Below, one piece after another: positions 1 through 8,922 of a stretch of DNA of 40,458 nucleotides (position 1 is the first letter of the stretch; each line of letters starts with the position of its first letter). The notes under the pieces were generated by a model. The model did not search any database, had not been told where the DNA came from, and saw only the letters and a program-made list of their open reading frames with translations. The position numbers were made by a program, and so were the translations under genes. This DNA is from an uncultured Bacteroidota bacterium (GTDB lineage: Bacteria; Bacteroidota; Bacteroidia; Bacteroidales; WCHB1-69): positions 1-40,458 of the forward strand of contig CACYHG010000014.1 of NCBI GenBank assembly GCA_902774175.1, read 5' to 3'.

Positions 1-69
1 GTTTTACGGATCGGAGTATCATTACCGCAAAATAAAACAGCGGTCGGCCTGTAATAAAAAAGGAATTGG

Positions 70-77
70 TACGTTTG
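70..77 (+). promoter_or_regulatory. candidate -7 promoter element for alaS
   Basis: TACGTTTG matches the Bacteroidetes -7 consensus TAnnTTTG and lies 40 bases before the alaS start. No clear TTTG -33 element is visible at the expected distance, so this is a motif match only. Confidence 0.35.
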
Positions 78-117
78 TTAAATTTTAAACATCGGCTAAA
101 AACATTTGAATTAAGAT

Positions 118-2724
118 ATGACATCCCAAGAAATAAGGCAGGCGTTCCTGCAATTCTTCCAATCGAAACAGCACCACATCGTGCCCTCCGCCCCGATGGT
201 GGTCAAAAACGACCCGACCCTCATGTTCACCAACGCCGGCATGAACCAGTTCAAGGACATCTTCCTGGGCAACGCCCCCGCCCCCTACCCCCGTGTGGCC
301 GACTCGCAGAAATGCCTGCGCGTGTCAGGCAAGCACAACGACCTGGAGGAGGTGGGCCACGACACCTACCACCACACCATGTTCGAAATGCTGGGCAACT
401 GGTCCTTCGGCGACTATTTCAAGAAGGAGGCTATAGCCTACGCCTGGGAGTTCCTGACCGGAACCCTCAAGATTGACAAGACGAACCTATATGTCACCGT
501 TTTCGGTGGGGACAGCGGCGAAGGGCTTGAGATGGATAAAGAGGCCAACGGATACTGGCAGGAGTGGGTTGACGAAAGCCACATACTCTCCGGCAGCAAG
601 AAGGACAATTTCTGGGAGATGGGCGAACAGGGACCCTGCGGACCCTGCTCCGAGATCCACATCGACCTGCGGCCCGCATCGGAAAGGGAAAAGGTTCCCG
701 GCAGGGAGCTGGTGAACAAGGACCATCCGAGGGTCATCGAAATATGGAATCTTGTTTTCATGCAATACAACCGGCTGGCGGACGGCACACTGGAACCGTT
801 GAAGGCCAAGCATATCGATACCGGAATGGGCTTTGAGCGGCTCTGCATGGTGATGCAGGGCAAAGGCTCCAACTACGACACCGACATTTTCCAGCCGCTC
901 ATCCGGCATCTGGCGGAATTGTCAGGCATAGCCTACGGCAGCGACGAAAAGGCCGACATTGCCATGCGCGTCTGTGCCGACCACCTCCGCGCCGTAGCCT
1001 TCTCAATCGCGGACGGGCAGCTGCCCTCCAACATAAAGGCGGGGTATGTTATCAGGCGTATCCTGCGCCGCGCCGTCCGGTACGGATACACATTCCTCCA
1101 TTTCAAGGAGCCGTTCCTGCACAGCATGGTGCCAATCCTTGTCGGACAGATGGGCGGACAGTTCCCCGAGCTGGCGAAGCAGCAGGAGCTGATCGGCCGC
1201 ATCATCCTTGAGGAGGAGCAGGCATTCCTGCGCACTTTGAGCAACGGAATCCTGAAATTCGAGAAATATCTGGCCGACCATCCGGATAGCCGCACCATCG
1301 ACGGGGATTTCGCCTTCGAGCTGTTCGACACCTTCGGCTTCCCCATCGACCTGACGCAGCTGATGGCGCAGGAGCAGCAGTGGGATGTGGATATGGAGGG
1401 CTTCCGGAAGGGACTTGCGGCACAAAAGGAGCGTTCGCGCGCGGCTGCGGCACAGGAGACTGCCGACTGGGTGCAGGTGCATCCCGAAACCGAGGAGCGG
1501 TTCATCGGCTACGACACGTTAGAGGCGGAGGTGCGCATTGTACGTTACCGCAAAGTCACCACAAAGGATAAGAGCTTCTACCAGTTAGTCTTCGACCAGA
1601 CCCCATTCTACGGGGAGAGCGGCGGACAGGCCGGGGACACCGGATGTCTGCGCTCCGGCGACGAGTGCGTCCGCATTTTCAACACCCGTAAGGAGAACAA
1701 CCTGATTGTCCATCTTGTGGAGAAGCTGCCTTCGGACCCGTCGGCACTCTTCCATGCGGAGACGGATGCAGGCCAGCGGCGGCGCACCGAAAACAACCAC
1801 ACAGCCACACACCTGCTGCATAAGGCATTGCGGAACGTGTTGGGGACCCATGTGGAGCAGAAGGGCTCCTCAGTGGATGCGGAGCGGCTACGCTTCGACT
1901 TCTCGCATTTCGCCAAGCTCAGCCGCGAGGAGCTGCGGAAGGTGGAACAGCTTGTCAACGAGGATATACGCAGCAACATTCCGCTGGAGGAGCATCGCAA
2001 CATGCCGATTGCTGAGGCGCGGAAACTGGGCGCGATGGCACTGTTCGGCGAAAAGTACGGGGAGTTTGTCCGCGTGGTGAAATACGGGGATTCGGTGGAA
2101 TTCTGCGGCGGGACACATGTCTCCGCAACCGGCAACATCGGGCTGTTCCGCATTGTGGCGGAGAGTTCCGTGGCCGCCGGCATGAGGCGTATCGAGGCAG
2201 TAACCGGCGCGGCGGCGGAGCAGTGGGACGACCGGTTCCGCGACCTTCATGAGCAGCTTAGGGAGACGCTGAAAAACCCGAAGGACCTGCTGTCCGCAGT
2301 GGAGAAGCTGGAGGCGGAGAACAGCGCCATGCACGCCGAACTGGAGGAGTTCCGCAAAAGGGAGGCCGCTGCCAAAAGCCGCGCCTTCGCCGAAAGGATT
2401 CTGGCGGATGCGCAGCACCGGCTCGTCTGCCGGACCGATGAGGACATCAACGCCATGAAAGATGCACTCACCGCCCTGCGCCAGACCATTCCGGACATGG
2501 CGCTTGTGCTCGGTTCGCTGAATCAGGGCAAACCGTCGCTGCTGGTGGTGTTGGGCGACGAACGGGTGAAAAAGGGACAGCACGCAGGCAATATTGTCCG
2601 GGCGGCGGCCAAGGAGATCCAGGGCGGCGGCGGCGGACAGCCATTTTTCGCCACCGCAGGCGGCAAGAACCCGGAGGGGATTGACAAGGCGCTGGAGGTT
2701 GCGGAGGAGATGATTGACAAATAG
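118..2724 (+). CDS. alaS: alanine--tRNA ligase
   Basis: Cytoplasmic AlaRS, which charges tRNA-Ala with alanine and hydrolyses mischarged Ser/Gly-tRNA-Ala. The 868 residues match the usual full length of the family. The N-terminal class II catalytic core is plain: FTNAGMNQFKD near residue 37 and the GHDTYHHTMFEMLGNW block near 80. The editing domain carries HTATH at about 561-565 and the CGGTH zinc/active-site motif at about 663. The C-terminal part has a short coiled coil (about 720-760) and ends in the DHHA1-type region with GGGGGQPFFATAGGKNP. The ATG at 118 starts exactly at the conserved N-terminal TSQEIRQAFLQFF helix. It stands alone on this strand, followed by a small hairpin and a separate promoter. 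Confidence 0.98.
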   Translation: MTSQEIRQAFLQFFQSKQHHIVPSAPMVVKNDPTLMFTNAGMNQFKDIFLGNAPAPYPRVADSQKCLRVSGKHNDLEEVGHDTYHHTMFEMLGNWSFGDYFKKEAIAYAWEFLTGTLKIDKTNLYVTVFGGDSGEGLEMDKEANGYWQEWVDESHILSGSKKDNFWEMGEQGPCGPCSEIHIDLRPASEREKVPGRELVNKDHPRVIEIWNLVFMQYNRLADGTLEPLKAKHIDTGMGFERLCMVMQGKGSNYDTDIFQPLIRHLAELSGIAYGSDEKADIAMRVCADHLRAVAFSIADGQLPSNIKAGYVIRRILRRAVRYGYTFLHFKEPFLHSMVPILVGQMGGQFPELAKQQELIGRIILEEEQAFLRTLSNGILKFEKYLADHPDSRTIDGDFAFELFDTFGFPIDLTQLMAQEQQWDVDMEGFRKGLAAQKERSRAAAAQETADWVQVHPETEERFIGYDTLEAEVRIVRYRKVTTKDKSFYQLVFDQTPFYGESGGQAGDTGCLRSGDECVRIFNTRKENNLIVHLVEKLPSDPSALFHAETDAGQRRRTENNHTATHLLHKALRNVLGTHVEQKGSSVDAERLRFDFSHFAKLSREELRKVEQLVNEDIRSNIPLEEHRNMPIAEARKLGAMALFGEKYGEFVRVVKYGDSVEFCGGTHVSATGNIGLFRIVAESSVAAGMRRIEAVTGAAAEQWDDRFRDLHEQLRETLKNPKDLLSAVEKLEAENSAMHAELEEFRKREAAAKSRAFAERILADAQHRLVCRTDEDINAMKDALTALRQTIPDMALVLGSLNQGKPSLLVVLGDERVKKGQHAGNIVRAAAKEIQGGGGGQPFFATAGGKNPEGIDKALEVAEEMIDK

Positions 2725-2733
2725 TCTGCGATT

Positions 2734-2753
2734 TTCCCCGCCTTGGGCGGGAA
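2734..2753 (+). terminator. possible hairpin terminator after alaS
   Basis: CCCGCC (2737-2742), a 3-base loop and GGCGGG (2746-2751) form a compact GC stem 12 bases after the alaS stop, with TT/AA flanks that extend it. It lacks a following T-run, so intrinsic termination is uncertain. Confidence 0.35.
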
Positions 2754-2772
2754 TACGTATCAGAATTTCAAG

Positions 2773-2780
2773 TACCTTTG
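2773..2780 (+). promoter_or_regulatory. candidate -7 promoter element
   Basis: TACCTTTG fits TAnnTTTG exactly and lies 21 bases before the ATG at 2802. No good TTTG is seen near -33. It suggests the AAA-ATPase gene is transcribed on its own. Confidence 0.5.
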
Positions 2781-2801
2781 CAAAATTAAAAACACACGCC
2801 C

Positions 2802-4391
2802 ATGGAACAGACTTTAGAAAGAAAATATCCCGTTGGAATCCAGACCTTTGAAAGGTTAAGGATGGAAAATTATCTGTATATTGACAAAACCGACCTGGTA
2901 TGGAGAATGACAAAGGAAAGCCCCTTTGTTTTCCTCAGCCGTCCGCGCAGGTTCGGCAAATCACTGCTCACAACCACGCTGGACTCCTATTTCAAAGGTG
3001 ATAAGGAGCTGTTCGAAGGTCTGAAAATCATGGAGCTGGAAAAGGAATGGAAGCAGTATCCGGTAATACATATGGATTTGAGCGTGACGAAAGGCAAGGA
3101 ATCCGCATCGGAACTCCATAGGGCGCTTCTACTGTTATTGGAACCGCTAGAAGAACAATATGGAAAAAAAGAGAGTGAAAAAACTCCAGGAGAACGGCTC
3201 CACGGTCTGATTAGAAGAGCCTACGAACAGACCGGAGCACAGGTGGCCGTAATCATTGACGAATACGATACACCGTTACTGGAGGTGCTGCATGAGGAGG
3301 ATCGGCTGCCGGAATACCGCCGCGTGATGCAGGAGTTCTACCAGCCGCTGAAGGCAAGTGAGGCGATGATCCGCTTCTGCTTCATCACCGGCATCACAAA
3401 GTTCTCGCAGCTTTCCATCTTCTCCACCATCAACAATCTGAAGAACATCTCAATGCTTCCGCAATACTCCGCGCTATGCGGCATCACGGAAAAGGAGCTT
3501 GTCACCGACATGGCTGAAGACATCCGGCAGATGGCTGAAGCGTTCGGTTGTTCGTTTGAAGAGATGCATTCCAAGTTGAAAGCGCAATACGACGGCTATC
3601 GGTTCTCCTCTAAAGCGGAGGAGGTATATAACCCGTTCAGCCTGATGAACGCGTTCGGGGACAAGATGCTTTCCAACTACTGGTTCGATAGCGGCACACC
3701 CACCTTCCTAATCCGGCAGATGCGGCATTTCCGCACTGACATAACCACGATGGAACGCATTGAGGTTCCAGATTCGGCATTCGACCGTCCTCCGGAGGCC
3801 ATGACTACAGCACTGCCTTTGTTGTACCAGAGCGGTTACCTTACCATCAAGGATTATGACAGGGATACACGCCTGTTTATGCTCTCCATTCCAAACATTG
3901 AGGTTAAGACAGGTCTGACGGAGGGACTGATTCCAGTCTACACCGGACTTGACGGTGCGGATGTGCAGGCAGGTTTTGCAGCCAAGTTCTGGCATGCGCT
4001 GAAGCGGGAGGATATTGGTGCCGCCATGGAGGAGATGAAGGCCTTTCTGGCAGGCGTCCCCTACGTGGAGGGTTTTCAGAAAAAGCTGGAGGAGGTGAAA
4101 AACTATGAAGGTTTTTATGAGTACACCTTCTGGCTAATATTCAACATGCTGAATGTATATGCACGCACGCAGGTGAAGTGCAAGAACGGTCGCATTGACT
4201 TCGTGGTGCAGATGCCTGACACCACCTGGGTGTTCGAGTTGAAGGTTAACGGCACGGCACAGGAGGCCCTTGAACAGATCAACAGCAAGGGCTACGCCAT
4301 CCCCTACCAGACCGAAGGCCGCCGCGTGGTGAAGGTGGGAGTTCAGTTCGCCCGCGACACCATGACCGTCGGGGAATGGGTGGTGGAATAG
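2802..4391 (+). CDS. AAA-ATPase-like / PD-(D/E)XK nuclease-fold protein
   Basis: Member of the large Bacteroidetes family that joins an AAA-ATPase_like domain (PF09820 type) to a C-terminal PD-(D/E)XK nuclease-fold domain (PF08011 type). The hallmark variant Walker A, SRPRRFGKSL, is at residues 46-55 and a Walker B-like VAVIIDEYD follows near 145. The nuclease-fold core is visible at the C-terminus: D466 in NGRIDFVV, then E479 and K481 in VFELKV. At 529 residues it is full length. These genes are often multicopy in gut and oral Bacteroidales and their physiological role is not established. It has its own promoter-like motif and is convergent with the HerA-like gene 25 bases away. The family call is firm; the function is not. 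Confidence 0.9.
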   Translation: MEQTLERKYPVGIQTFERLRMENYLYIDKTDLVWRMTKESPFVFLSRPRRFGKSLLTTTLDSYFKGDKELFEGLKIMELEKEWKQYPVIHMDLSVTKGKESASELHRALLLLLEPLEEQYGKKESEKTPGERLHGLIRRAYEQTGAQVAVIIDEYDTPLLEVLHEEDRLPEYRRVMQEFYQPLKASEAMIRFCFITGITKFSQLSIFSTINNLKNISMLPQYSALCGITEKELVTDMAEDIRQMAEAFGCSFEEMHSKLKAQYDGYRFSSKAEEVYNPFSLMNAFGDKMLSNYWFDSGTPTFLIRQMRHFRTDITTMERIEVPDSAFDRPPEAMTTALPLLYQSGYLTIKDYDRDTRLFMLSIPNIEVKTGLTEGLIPVYTGLDGADVQAGFAAKFWHALKREDIGAAMEEMKAFLAGVPYVEGFQKKLEEVKNYEGFYEYTFWLIFNMLNVYARTQVKCKNGRIDFVVQMPDTTWVFELKVNGTAQEALEQINSKGYAIPYQTEGRRVVKVGVQFARDTMTVGEWVVE

Positions 4392-4416
4392 GCACGCTGC
4401 ATCAACAAAACGTCGC

Positions 4417-5976
4417 CTAACGTTTCAACAGCGAGCCCAGCAGGTTGCGTCCAAGTTTGAAGACGGTGTTCACCGCCTCGCGCTTGGCCTTCTGCACGGC
4501 CATCTTCTCCAGGCTCCCGAGGATAGTGCTCTCCTTCTCGCGCTTGCGCTGCCGTTCGGCGGCCAGCTTCTCACGCTCCTCAGCCTTGCGCTGGCGTTCC
4601 TCCTCGCGCTGCTGCTTCTGCTCCTCCTTCTGGACCCGAAGCTCCTCCTTGCGCTGCTGCTCCTCCTCCTTCTGACGCTGCGCCTCGGCGATGCGGCCGC
4701 TCAAAATCTCAAAGGCGGACTCGCGGTCCTCAATCTCCTCATAGTGTCCGGACACAAGTGACTGCCGCATTATCTGCTTACGCTCCTCCGCAGTGATGGC
4801 TCCCGCCTGCCCTTCAGGCGGCAGGATGCGCGCCCGCTCCACCATTCCGGGGGCTCCCTTTTCGTCCAGGAAGGAGACAAGCGCCTCCCCCACCTCCAGC
4901 TCCGTGATGACGGTTTTGGTGTCGAAGGCCGGATTCTGCCGGAAGGTCTCCGCCGCCGTGCTTACCGCCTTCTGGTCACGCGGCGTGTAGGCGCGCAACG
5001 CATGCTGCACACGGTTGCCGAGCTGCCCCAGCACCGTCTCGGGAATATCCAGCGGATTCTGGGTGCAGAAATAGACCCCCACCCCCTTGGAGCGGATCAG
5101 CCGCACCACCTGCTCGATGCGCTCCAGCAGGCTCTTGCTTATATCGTTGAAGAGCAAATGTGCCTCGTCGAAGAAAAATACCATCTTCGGTTTGTCAAGG
5201 TCGCCCACCTCGGGCAGCTGCTCGAAAAGCTCGCTCAACAGGTAGAGCAGGAACGAGGTGTAGATTTTCGGCGACTGGATCACACGGTCGCTCGCCAGGA
5301 TGCTTATCACACCCTTGCCATCCTGCGTCTGCATGAAATCGAAAATGTCGATGGCCGGCTCACCGAAAAAGCGGTCGCCGCCCTGATCCTCCAAGGCAAG
5401 CAGCCCGCGCTGGATTGCGCCGACGGTCGCCACGGAGATGTTACCGTAGGAGGTAACATATTCGGCGCGGCGGTTGCCAACCTCCTCCAGCATCTTGCGC
5501 AGATCCTTCAGATCCAGCAGCAGCAGCCCCTGGTCGTCCGCGATGCGGAAAACGAGGTTCAGCACATCGCTCTGGGTGTCGTTCAAATCAAGGATGCGGC
5601 TCAGAAGAATCGGCCCCATCTCGCTGACGGTTGTGCGCAGCGGATGCCCCTCCTCTCCGAAAATGTCCCAGAAACAGACCGGAAAACCCTTGTAGGCAAA
5701 GCCTTCATCTGCCAAATTGTAATTGGCGACACTTTTTTCAAAATGAACGTTGCCGCCGCCCGCCTTGGACACGCCGGAGAGGTCGCCCTTGATGTCGGTG
5801 GCGAAGACCGGCACTCCCATCGCGCTGAAGGTTTCGGCCAGATTCTGCAGGGTGCAGGTTTTTCCGGTGCCGGTGGCGCCGGTGATGAGCCCGTGGCGGT
5901 TGGCCATACGGGGCAGAATGCCCAGCTGTTTCGTGCCAGCCAGCGCATTATAGGGAAGTCCGTTCTTGTTGATCAT
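4417..5976 (-). CDS. HerA/YjgR-like ATPase (DUF853 family)
   Basis: P-loop ATPase of the DUF853/helicase HerA-like C-terminal family (E. coli YjgR relatives). [17 protein letters not shown] at about residues 24-40 contains the Walker A motif. A Walker B with a helicase-like DEAH follows ([12 protein letters not shown], about 265-276), then the conserved [27 protein letters not shown] sensor region. The last ~100 residues are a highly charged Glu/Lys/Arg/Gln coiled coil (about 420-485) before a short hydrophobic tail. The ATG at 5976 gives the expected 20-30 residue lead to the P-loop. Family members are predicted DNA-translocating or helicase-like ATPases, but their role is poorly defined. 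There are no clear operon partners: it converges with the AAA/nuclease gene and follows the M28 peptidase gene after about 100 bases. Confidence 0.9.
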   Translation of the reverse strand: MINKNGLPYNALAGTKQLGILPRMANRHGLITGATGTGKTCTLQNLAETFSAMGVPVFATDIKGDLSGVSKAGGGNVHFEKSVANYNLADEGFAYKGFPVCFWDIFGEEGHPLRTTVSEMGPILLSRILDLNDTQSDVLNLVFRIADDQGLLLLDLKDLRKMLEEVGNRRAEYVTSYGNISVATVGAIQRGLLALEDQGGDRFFGEPAIDIFDFMQTQDGKGVISILASDRVIQSPKIYTSFLLYLLSELFEQLPEVGDLDKPKMVFFFDEAHLLFNDISKSLLERIEQVVRLIRSKGVGVYFCTQNPLDIPETVLGQLGNRVQHALRAYTPRDQKAVSTAAETFRQNPAFDTKTVITELEVGEALVSFLDEKGAPGMVERARILPPEGQAGAITAEERKQIMRQSLVSGHYEEIEDRESAFEILSGRIAEAQRQKEEEQQRKEELRVQKEEQKQQREEERQRKAEEREKLAAERQRKREKESTILGSLEKMAVQKAKREAVNTVFKLGRNLLGSLLKR

Positions 5977-6080
5977 GACATTTGCTTTTTGATGAAAGAA
6001 TATGCAAAAGTAGTCATTTTTTCCATACGAACGGAGACCGCAGCATTTTTTCGCACCAGATTCTGTCAGGATTTACGATG

Positions 6081-7616
6081 TCATAACTGGTAGCCGACAC
6101 CGAGGTGGAAGCCGCGCCCCTGCCCTTTAAATGGAGCGTCGGAGAGGAACATGGGGTTCAGGTCGAACTGGTAGCCGTACTCCAGCAGCAGATGGTTGAT
6201 GCACATGTTAATCCCGAGCGACACCCCGTACTGATGCCGCTGCAGCATCCGGTCCCATGCGACCGTCTCCGGATTCTGACTGTCCTTCAGGCTGCCGGCG
6301 AAGGCATAGCGGTAATAGGGTGCGATATAGCCTCCCAGACGGATGTTCATCAGGCCGCTGAATTTGAGTGTGAATGAATTACGCTGTATCCGCAGCATCG
6401 CCTCGGCAGTATGCATACGATAGGATTCCTGCAGCCAATATCCGGACCCGATGCTGCGGTATCCCGCACCTATTCCTATCGTCAGCTTTTCAAGAGGACG
6501 CAACTGCCATTCCGCCATCATTCCGTAGGAAATCTTTTTTTGTCCGGTAATTTCATAGTCGGGAATCCGCAGGTGGCTGGAACCGCATTGCGCAATCACG
6601 CGGAAACCGCTCTTTGACGCCTCGTACGGACTCATCCGGTGGACGGAGGCGACTCTTCCGGAGGGAGCAAGATGCTCGTCCGAAGCCGCTTTGACTATCA
6701 GCGAGAATAGATGGTTGGTGATATACGAGAGGCCTTCATAGTCAATACCGTCCGGATTGTCCTCCACCCTGTGGTAGGGAGATTTCAAACCGGTTGTCAC
6801 CGCCAGCGTGGGGCAGCCCTTCTTGGCAAAGGGACGGGTGTCGGTCGCGGTGAAATAGCTGTTCTCAAACTCCTTCAAATCCATCTTCCCGTAAGGGGAC
6901 TCCCATGGGACTGAGGCGATAAGGCGTTTGCCGCCCTTGATGCTCCCGTGACCGATGTACTGCAGGTAACCGGAGGCGCGCAGGTAGCCCACCATGTCGA
7001 TGCTCATCATGAGCCTCACCTTTTCAATCGGCACCACGCAGTGTTCGGCCAGATAGGTGGAACCCTCCAGACCGACCTCCTCCGCATCGAAGAAGGCAAC
7101 AAGGATTGAACGCTTGGGCGGCTCCGGAAGCGCGTGAAGCATACGGGTGATTTCAAGCAGCGCCGAGGTGCCGCTGGCATTGTCATCCGCACCGTTGAAG
7201 ATGCTGTCCTCCTTTACGGAGTGTTTGCTCACGCCGATATGGTCGTAGTGTGCGCCGATAATCAGGTATTCCCCCTTCAGCTTCGGGTCGCTGCCGGGAA
7301 TGAGGGCCATCACGTTGTTCCCCTTTTTGTCCTCCTTATAGGTGAAGGGGAAATCATAGCCGCTGTCCGAATAGGGGCGCACACCCATTTCGCGCAGCTG
7401 CCCGCGGATGTAGGCGGCGGCCTTTGCGGCATCCGGAGTGCCGGTTTCCCTGCCACGCAGCGAATCGGAGGCCAGGATGTATTCATGCTGCTTCAGACGT
7501 TGTATCAGCTCCACGGATTGCGGCCGCGCAGCCACATTCAGCAGCAGCACCGCCGCCAGCACCATAAACCTTTTACCGTGCCCTCCGGCACCTTTCAGTT
7601 GTATCATTTGTATCAT
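6081..7616 (-). CDS. secreted M28-family metallopeptidase with C-terminal barrel-like extension
   Basis: Predicted exported zinc aminopeptidase (M28). The N-terminus has a basic stretch then a hydrophobic core (FMVLAAVLLLNVAA), consistent with a signal peptide. The two-zinc ligand pattern is complete: AHYDH near 125, GADDNASG near 145, DAEEVGLEGS near 174, SIDMVGYL near 207 and PYHRVED near 280. The last ~170 residues are not peptidase. They alternate aromatic and polar residues in beta-strand-like runs (YGMMAEWQLRPL, LTIGIGAGYRS, FTLKFSGLMNIRLGGY, YGVSLGINMCINHLLLEYGY) and end in FHLGVGYQL, as outer-membrane barrels do. I chose the ATG at 7616; a GTG at 7622 and ATGs at 7607 and 7565 are alternatives. 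A conserved block upstream (7641-7694) is shared with the barrel gene at 11562-12188. Confidence 0.88.
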   Translation of the reverse strand: MIQMIQLKGAGGHGKRFMVLAAVLLLNVAARPQSVELIQRLKQHEYILASDSLRGRETGTPDAAKAAAYIRGQLREMGVRPYSDSGYDFPFTYKEDKKGNNVMALIPGSDPKLKGEYLIIGAHYDHIGVSKHSVKEDSIFNGADDNASGTSALLEITRMLHALPEPPKRSILVAFFDAEEVGLEGSTYLAEHCVVPIEKVRLMMSIDMVGYLRASGYLQYIGHGSIKGGKRLIASVPWESPYGKMDLKEFENSYFTATDTRPFAKKGCPTLAVTTGLKSPYHRVEDNPDGIDYEGLSYITNHLFSLIVKAASDEHLAPSGRVASVHRMSPYEASKSGFRVIAQCGSSHLRIPDYEITGQKKISYGMMAEWQLRPLEKLTIGIGAGYRSIGSGYWLQESYRMHTAEAMLRIQRNSFTLKFSGLMNIRLGGYIAPYYRYAFAGSLKDSQNPETVAWDRMLQRHQYGVSLGINMCINHLLLEYGYQFDLNPMFLSDAPFKGQGRGFHLGVGYQL

Positions 7617-7640
7617 AACCACTGTTTTTTGTTTTGTTTA

Positions 7641-7694
7641 GTTTATTACTTTCTACACATGTAAATCGTTTTACCCTGCCCGAATATTACAGCT
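7641..7694 (-). promoter_or_regulatory. 54-bp upstream block shared with the gene at 11562-12188
   Basis: Read on the minus strand, this begins AGCTGTAATATTCGGGCA and ends TAGAAAGTAATAAAC. The block at 12213-12265 begins AGCTGTAAGATTTGGGCA and has the identical last 15 bases. Both lie 24-25 bases before the start of a minus-strand envelope-protein gene. The TGTAAnATT and ACG(T/A) segments could be -35/-10 elements of an alternative (ECF-like) sigma factor; that is inference. Confidence 0.5.
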
Positions 7695-7713
7695 CCCTGA
7701 AAAAAAAACGCCT

Positions 7714-7751
7714 TTTTCCGATGGCATGAAAATCCGGTTCCGGCGGAAAAA
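7714..7751 (+). repeat. dispersed repeat, short copy C
   Basis: These 38 bases are identical to the 3' ends of repeats A (to 10277) and B (to 12570), from TTTTCCGATGGCATG through CCGGTTCCGGCGGAAAAA. The outer TTTTCCG and CGGAAAA are inverted, so a hairpin is possible. It is followed at 7763-7789 by bases resembling the end of the AraC gene (21 of 27 positions). Confidence 0.75.
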
Positions 7752-7788
7752 TCCGCATGATGCGGAGGCCGTAGCCGGAGTGAAAAAT

Positions 7789-7814
7789 GGTGTCTCAATA
7801 GTTTTTGGGACACC
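7789..7814. repeat. inverted repeat, terminator-like or insertion-sequence end remnant
   Basis: GGTGTCTC (7789-7796) and GGGACACC (7807-7814) are inverted with one G-T wobble, around AATAGTTTTT. It lies about 100 bases beyond the stop of the lipoprotein operon that runs toward it. The TGTCTC/GGGACACC arms resemble ends of Bacteroidetes insertion sequences, but no transposase remains. Its role is undecided. Confidence 0.4.
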
Positions 7815-7918
7815 CTCATCAACAAAAAGAATTTTCGTATTAAAAAAATTGCATGAATGCGAATGTGAGTTATAAAGCCATCATTATGACTATTATACAC
7901 AATATACACAAATATATA

Positions 7919-8470
7919 CTATTCTACCAATTCATAGGATATTGCGGTATATTCCCCCCGTCTTCTGTCATACCTTATAATAACGGTATATCCGTTTTCC
8001 ATTTGTGCATGAGCCCAAGCCTGTATTTCACTATAACTTTGAGAATAGTTTGAACTCACCGGAACATATGTACCATATACAGTATTACCATTTTCGTATG
8101 GCAATACAAGTGGTATCAGGCACTGTTCCATTGAAAAATCTTCTCCTATAATACCATAATAGTATAATTCCAAATTGTCATCCAATGAAATGATTATCTG
8201 ATTATTCTGTGTATTATGCACCAAATAATAATGGACTTCGCCAAGAAAATCATCAATGTCAGTCGAATAAATCGAATATTGGAAGGGATATGCTGAGGCA
8301 TCTAACACAAACGGATAATTTCCACTTTCCAATGAGTCCAGATTGTAACTGCTCTTCATGCAATGTTGCAAATTGCAATCCGTTATGGTTTCCTCTTTTG
8401 AACATGAGGATAAACAGAGTAATAATGCAATGAATGTCAGAGATGTTGACTTTAAGATTCTTATTCTCAT
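7919..8470 (-). CDS. hypothetical lipoprotein (paralogue of the gene at 8923-9489)
   Basis: 183-residue predicted lipoprotein. A hydrophobic leader ends in LLLCLSSC, so Cys23 is the likely lipidation site. I do not recognise a known family. The mature part is clearly related to the lipoprotein two genes upstream: YPFVLDASAYPFQYSIYSTD here matches YPFVLSLNNDPFQYTVYQND there. LELYYYGIIG matches NLLYYGMVSG, and both end with a GYTV segment and an AIS/AVA tail. It is the last gene of an apparent three-gene minus-strand operon, 12 bases after the middle gene. The operon is visibly more AT-rich than the flanking housekeeping genes, which hints at acquisition. Role unknown. Confidence 0.72.
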   Translation of the reverse strand: MRIRILKSTSLTFIALLLCLSSCSKEETITDCNLQHCMKSSYNLDSLESGNYPFVLDASAYPFQYSIYSTDIDDFLGEVHYYLVHNTQNNQIIISLDDNLELYYYGIIGEDFSMEQCLIPLVLPYENGNTVYGTYVPVSSNYSQSYSEIQAWAHAQMENGYTVIIRYDRRRGEYTAISYELVE

Positions 8471-8482
8471 ATTTCTAAAACT

Positions 8483-8911
8483 TTAAAATGACTGAACAAT
8501 ATATTTTCTTTTATTTAAACTTCCCAGGCTCACCATTTTGCCTTTGTCTATTTGTTCCAACACATACTGCGCGATATTTGCTGACTTGCGGAAAGGGAAA
8601 ACCTTGCTTTCTGTTTTTTTTGGCAAATAACGTTCAAAACCATCCTCAGTCGTTTTCATCAAATTATAAAAGATATGTATTGAGTCAGATGCAAACAGAT
8701 AATAATTTGAACGATTCTCTGTTTTTGACGGATTATTTTGATTGCTATATAAATCAGCAATGCACAGGAGCATCAAATGTTCATACGTCGGAAAGGAATC
8801 CGGTTTTTCATTGCGGTTTATGCTGGAATGGAACCGAATGTTCTGAGCCTGTGACTCTAAAGTCATTGCAGCAATGATGATGCAAAAAAAAGCACAAACA
8901 TATTTCTTCAT
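8483..8911 (-). CDS. hypothetical secreted protein
   Basis: 142 residues. The N-terminus MKKYVCAFFCIIIAAMTLESQAQ is a good type I signal peptide with a probable cut after AQA/Q, leaving a soluble domain of ~120 residues. No family is recognised. The mature part has a middle segment rich in Tyr/Phe/Asn and a Lys-rich C-terminal third (ERYLPKKTESKVFPFRKSANI). It sits between two paralogous lipoproteins with 12- and 11-base gaps, so the three are very probably co-transcribed. AT-rich composition matches its neighbours. Confidence 0.65.
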   Translation of the reverse strand: MKKYVCAFFCIIIAAMTLESQAQNIRFHSSINRNEKPDSFPTYEHLMLLCIADLYSNQNNPSKTENRSNYYLFASDSIHIFYNLMKTTEDGFERYLPKKTESKVFPFRKSANIAQYVLEQIDKGKMVSLGSLNKRKYIVQSF

Positions 8912-8922
8912 GGCATATAAGT

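Noticed and set aside
1888..2913. 341-codon minus-strand frame opposite alaS
   Set aside because: Antisense shadow of a clear AlaRS gene in GC-rich DNA; low-complexity His/Arg/Leu composition and no family resemblance.
5002..6093. 363-codon plus-strand frame opposite the HerA-like gene
   Set aside because: Antisense to a P-loop ATPase with intact motifs; composition (Leu/Gln/His-rich) is that of a shadow frame.
7789..7814. Insertion sequence at 7.8 kb
   Set aside because: Only one pair of short inverted arms; no transposase frame or second end found, so listed merely as a possible remnant or terminator.
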